A DNA stretch of 9,714 nt from Phycisphaerales bacterium UBA3158 (GTDB taxonomy: Bacteria; Planctomycetota; Phycisphaerae; Phycisphaerales; SM1A02), in NCBI GenBank assembly GCA_002364555.1, contig DEYM01000013.1:1-9714 (forward strand). Reading direction: 5' to 3'. The notes under the pieces were generated by a model. The model was not told where the DNA came from. It did not search any database and was given only the letters and a program-made list of their open reading frames with translations. Position numbers and translations under genes: made by a program. Shown here piece after piece: positions 1 through 6,465 of this stretch (its first letter is position 1; each line of letters opens with the position of its first letter).

Positions 1-141
1 CGTGTCCAGGACAGCAAGTTTCGAGGCATGCCCGACTATGGAAGCAGAAGTCGAGGTCATGTGGCACTTCAGGATCACGGTGAAAAAGTATCCTTTCGAA
101 ACATTCGGATTCGAAGACTAGGACTGGAAGCATCCCAATGA
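1..141 (+). CDS. C-terminal end of a DUF1080 (3-keto-disaccharide hydrolase-like) protein, partial
   Basis: The reading frame is open from base 1 to the TGA at 139-141 and gives 46 residues; the start lies before the window. The residues GHVALQDHGEKVSFRNIRIR match the characteristic last strands of the DUF1080 domain (PF06439), where a G-H-I-x-L-Q-x-H-G segment is followed by V-x-F-R-N-I-x-I. DUF1080 is a concanavalin-like jelly-roll domain, common in secreted planctomycete proteins and linked in some members to 3-keto-sugar hydrolysis. The rest of the protein, including any signal peptide or extra domains, cannot be seen. The stop codon overlaps the start of the next gene by four bases (ATGA), which suggests translational coupling with the histidine kinase. 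The domain call rests on a short but distinctive tail. Confidence 0.72.
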   Translation, partial: RVQDSKFRGMPDYGSRSRGHVALQDHGEKVSFRNIRIRRLGLEASQ

Positions 142-1616
142 GTCGTAAGTATTTCTTCAAGCAGAAGGGCGAGAATCTACCGGATGACGATCGGGTTTCT
201 CATGATGTCGCCCAGGCTGTCTACCGTTGCCTTCTCGATCCCATGATCGTCATAGACGAGGAGGGGCTTGTCGTTGAATTCAACCATGCCTCTGAGAAGC
301 TCTTCGGCTATTCGAGAGAGGAGGCCCAGGGCAGGTTGCTGTCCGATCTGATCATCCCTGAAGAGATGCGTGAGGCCCACGCCAGGGGTATCGAGCACTT
401 TCTGAAGACGGGAGAAGGCCCGGTCATCGGAAAGCGGATAGAGATCGAGGCCATTCGATCAGATGGTGTGCGTTTTCCAGTCGAGCTGGGGGTGGCGAAT
501 ACCAGCCTCGAGGGCAAGCACCTCTTTGTCGCGACGATTCGCGATCTCTCCAGCGAGAAACTGCTTGAAGCCGAGAACATCAGGGTCAGACGCTACCTCG
601 ATCTGATCATGGAGCACAGTCCATCCGTCTTCTATCTCCTCAGTCAGCAAGCGGGTCAGCGGGCCGTCTTCAAGTGGATCAGTCCAAACATCATGAAGAT
701 CCTCAGTATTGATCCGGATGACTTGATGCTCCAGAAGACCAGCTTCAATTCACTCATTCATGAGGACGATCGCGATCGAGTGCAAGCTGTCCAGGAGGAG
801 ATCTGGGAATCTGGAGATGGCTCACAGGAGTATCGAGTCACGACACCCGATCTGGGATTGCGGTGGATTCGCGATAGTCAACGTATTCTTGGTCATGAAT
901 CGGATGAAATGAGGGAGATCGTCGGAACCTTCCAGGACATCACGGAGAGTCGTGCTGGAGAGGAACGTGAGCGGACGCTTCGTCGCGAGCTCGATCACCG
1001 TGTGAAGAACAACCTGCAGATCATTCTTGGTGTCTGTGACAAGGCTGCCGAGTCGGATGTTCTGGACAAGGATTCCATGGTGGGTCTTGCGGCCAGAATT
1101 CGATCCATGTCACTGGTCCATCAACTACTTGCCGATGGGGGATGGCGTCCCATCGATCTCGGACAGGTGATCCGTCAGGGAGTGCTGGGGCTCGCCGGAG
1201 AGTCTGCATGGTCCAAGGTGCAGATGCATGGGGATCAGCTTTTTGTGGGGGTCGATGCCGCCATGACGCTCGGCTCGGTCATCAACGAATTGATAACCAA
1301 TGCCTCGAAGTACGGCGGTCTGACACCCGAAGGACTTGGGGTGGACACCTCCTGGGACATCGAGATTCTCAATGGCATGTCCTTTATGAAACTCTACTGG
1401 TTGGAGAAGATGCCGGAAGGGTTCGAGGTCAGCTTCGATCGGCGGAGTTTCGGCATCCAGCTGATCGAGTCGATGATTCCATACGAACTCGATGGAGAAG
1501 TCGATCTCGAGATCATCGATGGTGGAGTCAGCTTCCAGGCGACCATCCCACTGGAAAACTGCATGATCGACATCGGTCGCGTTCGTGGGCAGATTCGAGA
1601 TGAGGAGACTCATTGA
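138..1616 (+). CDS. PAS-PAS sensor histidine kinase, HWE/HisKA_2 superfamily
   Basis: This 492-residue protein has no signal peptide or membrane segment, so it should be a cytoplasmic sensor. PAS domain 1 covers about residues 26-138 (N49, the LFGYS segment at 55-59, and a DG-x-x-FPVEL core at 109-117). PAS domain 2 covers about 152-272 and ends in the usual GTFQDITE. The phosphorylation box is ELDHRVKNNLQ, with H287 as the likely phospho-accepting His. The ATP-binding N-box is INELITNASKYGG (N383, N388). The WxE motif of HWE kinases appears at W421-E423, and the last G-box is reduced to SFGIQL (437-442) rather than G-x-G-L-G-x. The classical D-x-G-x-G box is missing, as is normal for this superfamily. 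The N-box lacks the extra His of strict HWE kinases, so the family call stays broad. A GGAAG sequence lies about 8 bases before the ATG. The next gene, a receiver protein, is the obvious phosphotransfer partner. Confidence 0.93.
   Translation: MSRKYFFKQKGENLPDDDRVSHDVAQAVYRCLLDPMIVIDEEGLVVEFNHASEKLFGYSREEAQGRLLSDLIIPEEMREAHARGIEHFLKTGEGPVIGKRIEIEAIRSDGVRFPVELGVANTSLEGKHLFVATIRDLSSEKLLEAENIRVRRYLDLIMEHSPSVFYLLSQQAGQRAVFKWISPNIMKILSIDPDDLMLQKTSFNSLIHEDDRDRVQAVQEEIWESGDGSQEYRVTTPDLGLRWIRDSQRILGHESDEMREIVGTFQDITESRAGEERERTLRRELDHRVKNNLQIILGVCDKAAESDVLDKDSMVGLAARIRSMSLVHQLLADGGWRPIDLGQVIRQGVLGLAGESAWSKVQMHGDQLFVGVDAAMTLGSVINELITNASKYGGLTPEGLGVDTSWDIEILNGMSFMKLYWLEKMPEGFEVSFDRRSFGIQLIESMIPYELDGEVDLEIIDGGVSFQATIPLENCMIDIGRVRGQIRDEETH
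1602..1607 (+). promoter_or_regulatory. Ribosome binding site that decides the response regulator start
   Basis: GAGGAG inside the kinase 3' end lies 8 bases before the ATG at 1616. The in-frame TTG at 1613 would have a 5-base spacing, but the ATG is the more likely start and gives the common TGATG stop/start overlap. Confidence 0.6.
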
Positions 1617-1996
1617 TGTCATCGCGGGATGGAAGATTCAAAATACTGGTCGTCGAGGATGCCTTCCTCATCGGAATGGATCTGAAGATGTCCCTCGAGG
1701 AGATGGGTTTCGAGGTGCTTGGACCGGTGCCTACCTCCGCGAGGGCTCTGGACATACTCGAGCGAGATGGCTGCGACGGTGCGATTCTGGATGTCAGCCT
1801 GGGAAGAGAGACATCAGAGTCGGTCGCCGACTACATGGTGTCGCATGGGATTCCGTTCTTCTTTCTCACCGGTTACAGCAGAAACAACATCAACGATCCC
1901 TCATTGCAGGACAAGCCGCTCTATCACAAGCCGATGAACCGAGAGAGTCTGGGGCAGGCTGTGGCGACCCATCTCACGAACGATCGGGCCGCATGA
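1616..1996 (+). CDS. Stand-alone receiver-domain response regulator
   Basis: This 126-residue protein is a single receiver (REC) domain with no room for an output domain. The expected residues are present: the acidic pair E14-D15 in LVVED, the phospho-acceptor D59 in AILDV, the switch residue T85 in FLTGY, and K105 in YHKPM. The F-L-T-G-Y stretch recalls the FATGUY receivers that usually pair with HWE/HisKA_2 kinases, which fits the upstream gene. The ATG at 1616 overlaps the kinase stop codon by one base (TGATG). The gene ends inside the start of the hemoglobin gene. Without a DNA-binding or enzymatic domain it probably acts by protein contact, as a phosphate relay, or as a phosphate sink; the sequence does not tell which. 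Confidence 0.94.
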   Translation: MSSRDGRFKILVVEDAFLIGMDLKMSLEEMGFEVLGPVPTSARALDILERDGCDGAILDVSLGRETSESVADYMVSHGIPFFFLTGYSRNNINDPSLQDKPLYHKPMNRESLGQAVATHLTNDRAA

Positions 1997-2412
1997 TGTC
2001 GACTGAACCGCCTCGAGACACTCCATTAGGTGCGGACAACACGCCCTACGACTCCATCGGTGGGGATCCACGGGTGCGTCTTCTCGCGGATGCGTTCTAC
2101 GAGGTCATGGACACCGACCCCGAATACAAGGGCATTCGATCCTTGCATCCCGATGATCTGCAGCCGTCCAGAGAGAAGTTCTATCAATTCCTGAGTGGTT
2201 GGCTCGGGGGTCCGCAGTTGTACATCCAGCAGCATGGACATCCTCGCCTGAGGATGCGTCATGCACCATTCCCGATAGGCGATTCCGAACGGGACCAATG
2301 GCTTGGCTGCATGGCCAAGGCCATGGATCAGCTCGATATCAAGGGTCAGCTGAGGACTTTTCTCGATGCGAGATTCGCCCAGGTCGCGGACTTCATGCGC
2401 AATCGTGGCTGA
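1996..2412 (+). CDS. Group II truncated hemoglobin (trHbO type)
   Basis: This 138-residue protein is a clear 2-over-2 globin of group II. It shows YDSIGG at the start of the fold (18-23), FLSGWLGGP (65-73) and the hallmark GHPRLRMRHAPFPIG (81-95). H89 is the proximal heme ligand (F8), Y35 is the expected B10 distal Tyr, and W102 is the group-conserved G8 Trp. The CD1 position appears to be H51, where the Mycobacterium tuberculosis protein has Tyr. Family members bind O2 and other small ligands and have been linked to oxygen chemistry and defence against nitrosative or oxidative stress; the role here is not shown. The frame is open back to 1585, but that part overlaps the kinase and regulator genes and is not globin. 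Start candidates are the tandem ATGs at 1993 and 1996; 1996 overlaps the regulator stop by one base. No good ribosome binding site is seen, so translation is probably coupled. Confidence 0.95.
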   Translation: MSTEPPRDTPLGADNTPYDSIGGDPRVRLLADAFYEVMDTDPEYKGIRSLHPDDLQPSREKFYQFLSGWLGGPQLYIQQHGHPRLRMRHAPFPIGDSERDQWLGCMAKAMDQLDIKGQLRTFLDARFAQVADFMRNRG

Positions 2413-3882
2413 TCAGTCCTCGTGCCCGGCGGCGGGAACCGGAAGGCCGATCGAATCGGCCAGTTCAATTCCCCAGGTTTCGACCGATTTCAGAATCGTG
2501 ACCTGATCAATGGACCTGGATGGATCCTCGATCAGTTCTCTCACATGCTTCAGCCAGGCCGGCCAGCTCAGAGAAGACTTGCCGGGTGGGTCGAGCAGTC
2601 TTTGTCGACATCGTTGGATGCAGCATTGCTGTTCGGCGGCATCGAGTGTGTCGGGGGCTTCCTTGGCCCGATACTGCAGCATCAGCGATTGAAGTCTCGG
2701 GTCCTCGAAGCGTTCGCCGATTCCGGCGAGCTTGGAACGGTCGGTGTCGGGGACCTTGTTCCGCAGTCGTATGTCCGAGCCCGATGGAAAGCCGTCGTAC
2801 AACGCTTCAGCGGCATCGGTGGTCGCCTGCTCGAGCGGTTGCCAGGCTTCCTGGAGACGGGCTCGAATGGTCTGGATGATGGATCTGTCCTTCATCAGCA
2901 TCGAGTCATGTGCACGCCATTGATCCTCATCCAGTTGCAGAAGATCGTGATCGCCCGATTTCAGGACACCCGTCGGCGCCAGGAACGGAGCCTTGTTGCT
3001 CTTGATCTCCTTGAGGGCGAATCTCCGCTGGTCCCCGAGAGTCGATGCCGGTGAGAAGGTTCTTCTCATGATCTCTTCCGGGTCTGCATCGAGCAGTTCG
3101 GATGGATCCTCGCGCAGATCCCAGCAGATGAACGATCGTTTGTTCACCGGATGGGGGGCGAGCATTCGAAATGGAGAAGTGCATCCCAGCTGGGCCGGTA
3201 CACGGGAACTGGTATGTACGAATGGCAGGTCGCTCTTGAGGATGCCCTCGACTTTCTGGGTATCGATGAGACTTCGTGCCCAGTTCCAGAGATCGGGCTG
3301 ATGTTCAAGCAGACGTGCTGCGATATCGATGGTGGCTTTGACATCAGCCATCGCATCATGGGCATCACCATGTTCGATCCCATTGGCGGCGGTGAGATCC
3401 TCGAGTCTGAATGAGGGTGCTCCGTCCTCCCGAACAGGCCAGTTGAGACCTTCGGGTCTCAGGGCACGAGCGGCTCTGGCCAGATCAATCAGATCCCATG
3501 TGCCGCAATTGTTCTTGTAGGTGTGTTCATAGGGATCGAGGAAGTTCCGCCAGAATCCGAATCTGGAGACGGTGTCATCGAATCGAGTGGTGTTCCATCC
3601 GAGGGAGATGGTTCCAGAGGCGTTGAATCTTCGATGGATATCGCCAAAGAAGGTCGCCTCGGTGTGACCTCTGGCAGCGGCCATCTGAGGGGTTATGCCC
3701 GTCACGAGGCAGGCTTCAGGAGCAGGCAGTCGATCGCGAGGTGGCTGACACCACGTGGTTGTCGCCTCATCTTCGATCGGATTCAGCTGCTCATCGGTCC
3801 GGATGGCAGCGAACTGACTTGGGCGGCATATGGAGGGTTCGGCTCCATCGGTTTCGAAATCATAGAACAGGAATGATGTCAC
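2413..3882 (-). CDS. sbcB: Exodeoxyribonuclease I (SbcB-like 3'-5' ssDNA exonuclease)
   Basis: This 489-residue protein matches E. coli exonuclease I (475 residues) along its length. The N-terminal DEDDh nuclease domain (about 1-195) has D8 and E10 in FYDFET, RPSQFAAIRTD (20-30), TGITPQ (61-66), the D102/D103 pair in RFDD, WDLIDLARAARALRPEG (129-145), and H175 plus D180 in AHDAMAD, so all catalytic positions are present. The SH3-like middle (about 196-345) and helical C-terminal region (about 346-489, with LYDGF and the YRAKEAPDTL segment) are also recognisable. ExoI digests single-stranded DNA from the 3' end and works in recombination and mismatch repair. The frame is open up to 4113, but that extension runs through the divergent promoter and into the opposite gene. 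The GTG at 3882 gives MTSFLFYDFE, matching the family start, and follows AAGGAG. The stop directly abuts the globin stop codon. Confidence 0.96.
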   Translation of the reverse strand: MTSFLFYDFETDGAEPSICRPSQFAAIRTDEQLNPIEDEATTTWCQPPRDRLPAPEACLVTGITPQMAAARGHTEATFFGDIHRRFNASGTISLGWNTTRFDDTVSRFGFWRNFLDPYEHTYKNNCGTWDLIDLARAARALRPEGLNWPVREDGAPSFRLEDLTAANGIEHGDAHDAMADVKATIDIAARLLEHQPDLWNWARSLIDTQKVEGILKSDLPFVHTSSRVPAQLGCTSPFRMLAPHPVNKRSFICWDLREDPSELLDADPEEIMRRTFSPASTLGDQRRFALKEIKSNKAPFLAPTGVLKSGDHDLLQLDEDQWRAHDSMLMKDRSIIQTIRARLQEAWQPLEQATTDAAEALYDGFPSGSDIRLRNKVPDTDRSKLAGIGERFEDPRLQSLMLQYRAKEAPDTLDAAEQQCCIQRCRQRLLDPPGKSSLSWPAWLKHVRELIEDPSRSIDQVTILKSVETWGIELADSIGLPVPAAGHED

Positions 3883-3891
3883 GGCTCCTTG

Positions 3892-3897
3892 AGAATA
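3892..3897 (-). promoter_or_regulatory. Possible -10 box for the sbcB-like gene
   Basis: On the minus strand TATTCT ends 9 bases before the GTG start at 3882. At that distance transcription would begin at or next to the start codon. AAGGAG lies between the box and the GTG but only 2 bases from it, which is too close for a normal Shine-Dalgarno sequence. No convincing -35 box was found. Confidence 0.35.
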
Positions 3898-3926
3898 CCA
3901 GTTGGGGTCCGCGCGTTCAGACGCAC

Positions 3927-3941
3927 CCCACTGATGGTGGG
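3927..3941. repeat. Small inverted repeat in the divergent sbcB / DUF481 spacer
   Basis: CCCAC, a 5-base loop (TGATG), then GTGGG form a perfect 5-bp inverted repeat. It ends directly against the TATCCT box of the DUF481 gene at 3942. It could be an operator half-site pair or chance; five base pairs is short. Confidence 0.25.
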
Positions 3942-3947
3942 TATCCT
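3942..3947 (+). promoter_or_regulatory. Possible -10 box for the DUF481 gene
   Basis: TATCCT lies 8 bases before the ATG at 3956, and the bases between (GTCGAACT) contain no ribosome binding site. Both facts fit a leaderless transcript. No convincing -35 box is visible. Confidence 0.35.
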
Positions 3948-3955
3948 GTCGAACT

Positions 3956-5161
3956 ATGTCAAAAAACCACCTTCTCATCGCATTTCTGGTTCTATCGATG
4001 GTTGGTTTGGCCATCGGCGACTCCCTGGTACTCGTGAATGGTGACGATCTGAATGGCAGCGTCACCTTGCTGCCCGAAGGTCGCATCGAGTTGTCCCACG
4101 GCATCCTGGGCAAGGTGGATCTGGCCTCAAAGGATGTGACCGCCGGTCAGATCAAGGTCACACTGGCAGATGGTTCCGTCGTCTCTGGCCTGCTTGTCGG
4201 GTGGCGATCATCGGCCTGGATCATCAAGCCGGTGGACGAGTCTCCGGTGGAACTCGTATTCGGCGATGAGGGCGAGCTGAAGCGATCGCCTGCACCAGTC
4301 GGCGATCCGTCGGAGGTGACTGGAGACGAGGCGGCCGAGGAAGGAAAGGTTTCCGTTGACGAGCAGCGGCTCGATGAGACCACCGCCAAGGTGAAAGACG
4401 CCTATGTCGATGCCGCCAAGGCTCGAATGAATCAGGCAAAGGCCATTGTGGATGCGGCGACGGAGAAGTCCAAGAAGGTGTGGTCTGGAAGGTTCCGTCT
4501 TGGAGGATCCTTGTCGCAAGGCACCTCCGACACAGCGAACGTGCTGTTGAACGTCGGACTCAAGCGTGAAGTGGAGGGTTCCAAGACCGATCTCACCGCC
4601 TTCTATATTCTCAACACGAAGGGGACGCGGACCACGCAGAACTGGTTCCAGGCCAATCTCGATCAACAATGGAAGGCCTTCGGAAAAAAGAACCGTTGGT
4701 CGGTCTTCGGAGTGACGACATTCGACTACCAGCAGCAGGCCGACTGGGAACAGCGTGTGAATGCCAACCTCGGTATTGAATATCTGCTTGTCGACGCCAA
4801 GCGGGCACCGGGTACGGACTGGTTCCGCAAGTTCAAGTTCACCGGGCGTGTCGCACCCGGTATTCGCAAGGAGTTCGCGGGTGCCAACTCCGATCCCGCT
4901 CTGGAACTTCTTCTCGGAGGCATCTGGGATATCCAGTTCCTCGACAAGCTGAGTTTCACCGGCAATGCGCAGGTGTTTCCGGATATGACCGATATCGGGG
5001 AGTTCCGAATCACCGCCAATGCGGCAGTGAAGTTCGGACTGGACATGATCGAGGGCATGGCCGTCGGTGTCGATTTCAGATACCAGTTCCAGTCGAAGGT
5101 CGGCCCGGGCGAAATCGACTATCTGTTCGTCATCTCAGGATTCATCGAGTACGAGTTCTGA
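3956..5161 (+). CDS. Exported DUF481 family outer-membrane beta-barrel protein
   Basis: This 401-residue protein begins with a signal peptide (about 1-21, hydrophobic LLIAFLVLSMVGLAI, probable cleavage near AIGD). Residues 22-110 form the segment often seen in planctomycete DUF481 proteins: a strand-rich VLVNGDDLNGSV region with a predicted GKVDLASKDV repeat-like strand. Residues 111-175 are acidic and Ala/Lys-rich and probably a linker or helix. From about 178 to the end the DUF481 domain (PF04338, YdiY-like) shows alternating amphipathic strands, starting at FRLGGSLSQGTSDTANV. The last residues FIEYEF end in Phe, the usual signal for outer-membrane barrel assembly. DUF481 proteins have no well-established function, so none is assigned. 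The 3' end overlaps the opposite methyltransferase gene by 27 bases. A divergent spacer of 73 bases separates it from the exonuclease gene. Confidence 0.88.
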   Translation: MSKNHLLIAFLVLSMVGLAIGDSLVLVNGDDLNGSVTLLPEGRIELSHGILGKVDLASKDVTAGQIKVTLADGSVVSGLLVGWRSSAWIIKPVDESPVELVFGDEGELKRSPAPVGDPSEVTGDEAAEEGKVSVDEQRLDETTAKVKDAYVDAAKARMNQAKAIVDAATEKSKKVWSGRFRLGGSLSQGTSDTANVLLNVGLKREVEGSKTDLTAFYILNTKGTRTTQNWFQANLDQQWKAFGKKNRWSVFGVTTFDYQQQADWEQRVNANLGIEYLLVDAKRAPGTDWFRKFKFTGRVAPGIRKEFAGANSDPALELLLGGIWDIQFLDKLSFTGNAQVFPDMTDIGEFRITANAAVKFGLDMIEGMAVGVDFRYQFQSKVGPGEIDYLFVISGFIEYEF

Positions 5162-6328
5162 TTGATCGTCGTCTCCACGCTGCCGGCTTCCCTCGTAGAT
5201 TTCGAACTGGACCAGTCTGCAGTCGAACTCCCCATTCTCGAAGGGGACGCGCTTGACGGGCTTGAGTCCCATCGAGCCGGCCATCTCGCGTGATGTGAAG
5301 ACCCAGGCATCCCAGCCGGCGCATGTCTGCTTGAAGAAATCGCCCTTGCGCTTGTAGGTCTGCTTGAGTTGCTCGGGGTCGCCAAGCCGTTCACCGTATT
5401 CACCATGAAGAATCATGGTTCCCGGCGTATCCGGCAGTGGCGTTTCAGCGAAGTCGCAGGTATGGAACTCGAGGAACTGATCCACGCCTGCCGTGACGGC
5501 ATTTCGTCGAGCGGCATCGACGGCCACGGGATCGATGTCGGAGACGACGATCGGGGCGGGAGGCGTGTCGGTGCGAAGCTTCTTGGCTTCGGCCCGTTCC
5601 TGTTTCCAGGCGCTTTCATCGAAGGTGACCAGATGCTTGAGTCCGAAGTTGGAACGCAGCAGCCCCGGGGCTCGCCCTGTCGCCATGAGCGCCGCTTCGA
5701 TGGCGATGGTTCCACTGCCGCACATCGGGACCACCAGAGGCTTGCTCCCGTCGTAGCCGGTCTCCATGAGGACGGCTGCCGCGATCGATTCTCGCATGGG
5801 TGCCTTGGCCGGCATTCGTCGATAGCCGCGATCACTCAGCTTTCGCCCGGAGAGATCGAGGGCGAGACGACAGTGGTCGTCCTTCCAGAACATGTGGACG
5901 AGACTCCGGTCGCCCTTTGGTCCCGAATCGGGTCTTCGCTCGTGAGCCCTCTGGATTCGATCGACGATGGCATCCTTGAGTCTCACGTTGGCGAACATGG
6001 TGTTTCGAATGGTCTCGTTTCGAACACTTGACACGATCGTGAGATATCCGTCGGCCGGAATGACTCGTTCCCAGGGAAGCCCGCTGGCTCCCTCGAAGAG
6101 TTCGTCCGCGTTCTTCGGATAGAGATCCGCGAACCTTTGAAGGACATGAAAGGCGGTTCTGAGATGAAGAACGAGTTTCATGGCATCCGCCATGCGTCCC
6201 TTGATCTCGACGCCCGTGTGGTCCTTGTTCTCGATGTCATAGCCAAGCGATTCGATCTCCTTGGCCAGCCAGGGGGCCAGGCCAGGAGCACAGGTGGCAC
6301 GCAGTATTCGGGTAGGTTCGGTACTCAT
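5135..6328 (-). CDS. THUMP / RlmL-like class I SAM-dependent RNA methyltransferase
   Basis: This 397-residue protein resembles the N-terminal methyltransferase half of E. coli RlmL, which makes m2G2445 in 23S rRNA, and related UPF0020 proteins. Residues 5-45 (ILRATCAPGLAPWLAKEI) match the family's N-terminal ferredoxin-like part, about 45-157 a THUMP-like RNA-binding region, and 158 onward the Rossmann methyltransferase. Signature segments are LSGRKLSDRGYR (159-170), APMRESIAAAVL (176-187), the SAM loop PMCGSGTIAIEAAL (201-214) and SDIDP (263-267). Two core motifs are odd: motif I reads VVPMCGSGT where DPMCGSGT is usual, and motif IV reads HGEYGERLG where NPPYGERLG is expected. The exact target base is therefore uncertain. 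The frame is open to 6415; the ATG at 6328 is preferred because the conserved region starts there (MSTEPTRILRAT). RlmK, the second half of E. coli RlmL, is absent. The gene symbol is left empty because the target is not certain. Confidence 0.88.
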   Translation of the reverse strand: MSTEPTRILRATCAPGLAPWLAKEIESLGYDIENKDHTGVEIKGRMADAMKLVLHLRTAFHVLQRFADLYPKNADELFEGASGLPWERVIPADGYLTIVSSVRNETIRNTMFANVRLKDAIVDRIQRAHERRPDSGPKGDRSLVHMFWKDDHCRLALDLSGRKLSDRGYRRMPAKAPMRESIAAAVLMETGYDGSKPLVVPMCGSGTIAIEAALMATGRAPGLLRSNFGLKHLVTFDESAWKQERAEAKKLRTDTPPAPIVVSDIDPVAVDAARRNAVTAGVDQFLEFHTCDFAETPLPDTPGTMILHGEYGERLGDPEQLKQTYKRKGDFFKQTCAGWDAWVFTSREMAGSMGLKPVKRVPFENGEFDCRLVQFEIYEGSRQRGDDDQSELVLDES

Positions 6329-6335
6329 TCCGGGT

Positions 6336-6341
6336 AGGGTA
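6336..6341 (-). promoter_or_regulatory. Possible -10 box for the RlmL-like gene
   Basis: On the minus strand TACCCT lies 7 bases before the ATG at 6328, with no clear ribosome binding site between (ACCCGGA). This is the same arrangement as at the two divergent starts near 3890-3950. The box is a weak match on its own. Confidence 0.3.
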
Positions 6342-6465
6342 CCCCGGCTGGTCATGATGCAATCGGGGTTGAGGTGGTCAAGGGCGGCTTTCATACCCCG
6401 GCTTTCTGGCTTCAAGGTTGTTGGAGAAGTTTCATCTTGTTGCTAAACCGCTGGCACTAGTGGGG

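Noticed and set aside
1125..1622. 165-residue minus-strand open frame inside the kinase gene
   Set aside because: It is antisense to the conserved ATP-binding domain of the kinase.
1585..1992. N-terminal extension of the globin frame back to 1585
   Set aside because: It overlaps the kinase end and the whole regulator gene in another frame, reads as low-complexity Arg/Gly-rich sequence, and the globin fold begins after the ATG at 1996.
2422..3054. 210-residue plus-strand open frame inside the exonuclease gene
   Set aside because: It is antisense to a strongly conserved gene and its translation resembles no family; it is a shadow of that gene.
3883..4113. N-terminal extension of the exonuclease frame to 4113
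   Set aside because: It passes through the divergent promoter region and antisense to the DUF481 signal peptide; the family match starts at the GTG at 3882.
5369..6031. 220-residue plus-strand open frame inside the methyltransferase gene
   Set aside because: It is antisense to the conserved methyltransferase and is Gly/Asp/Arg-rich without domain features.
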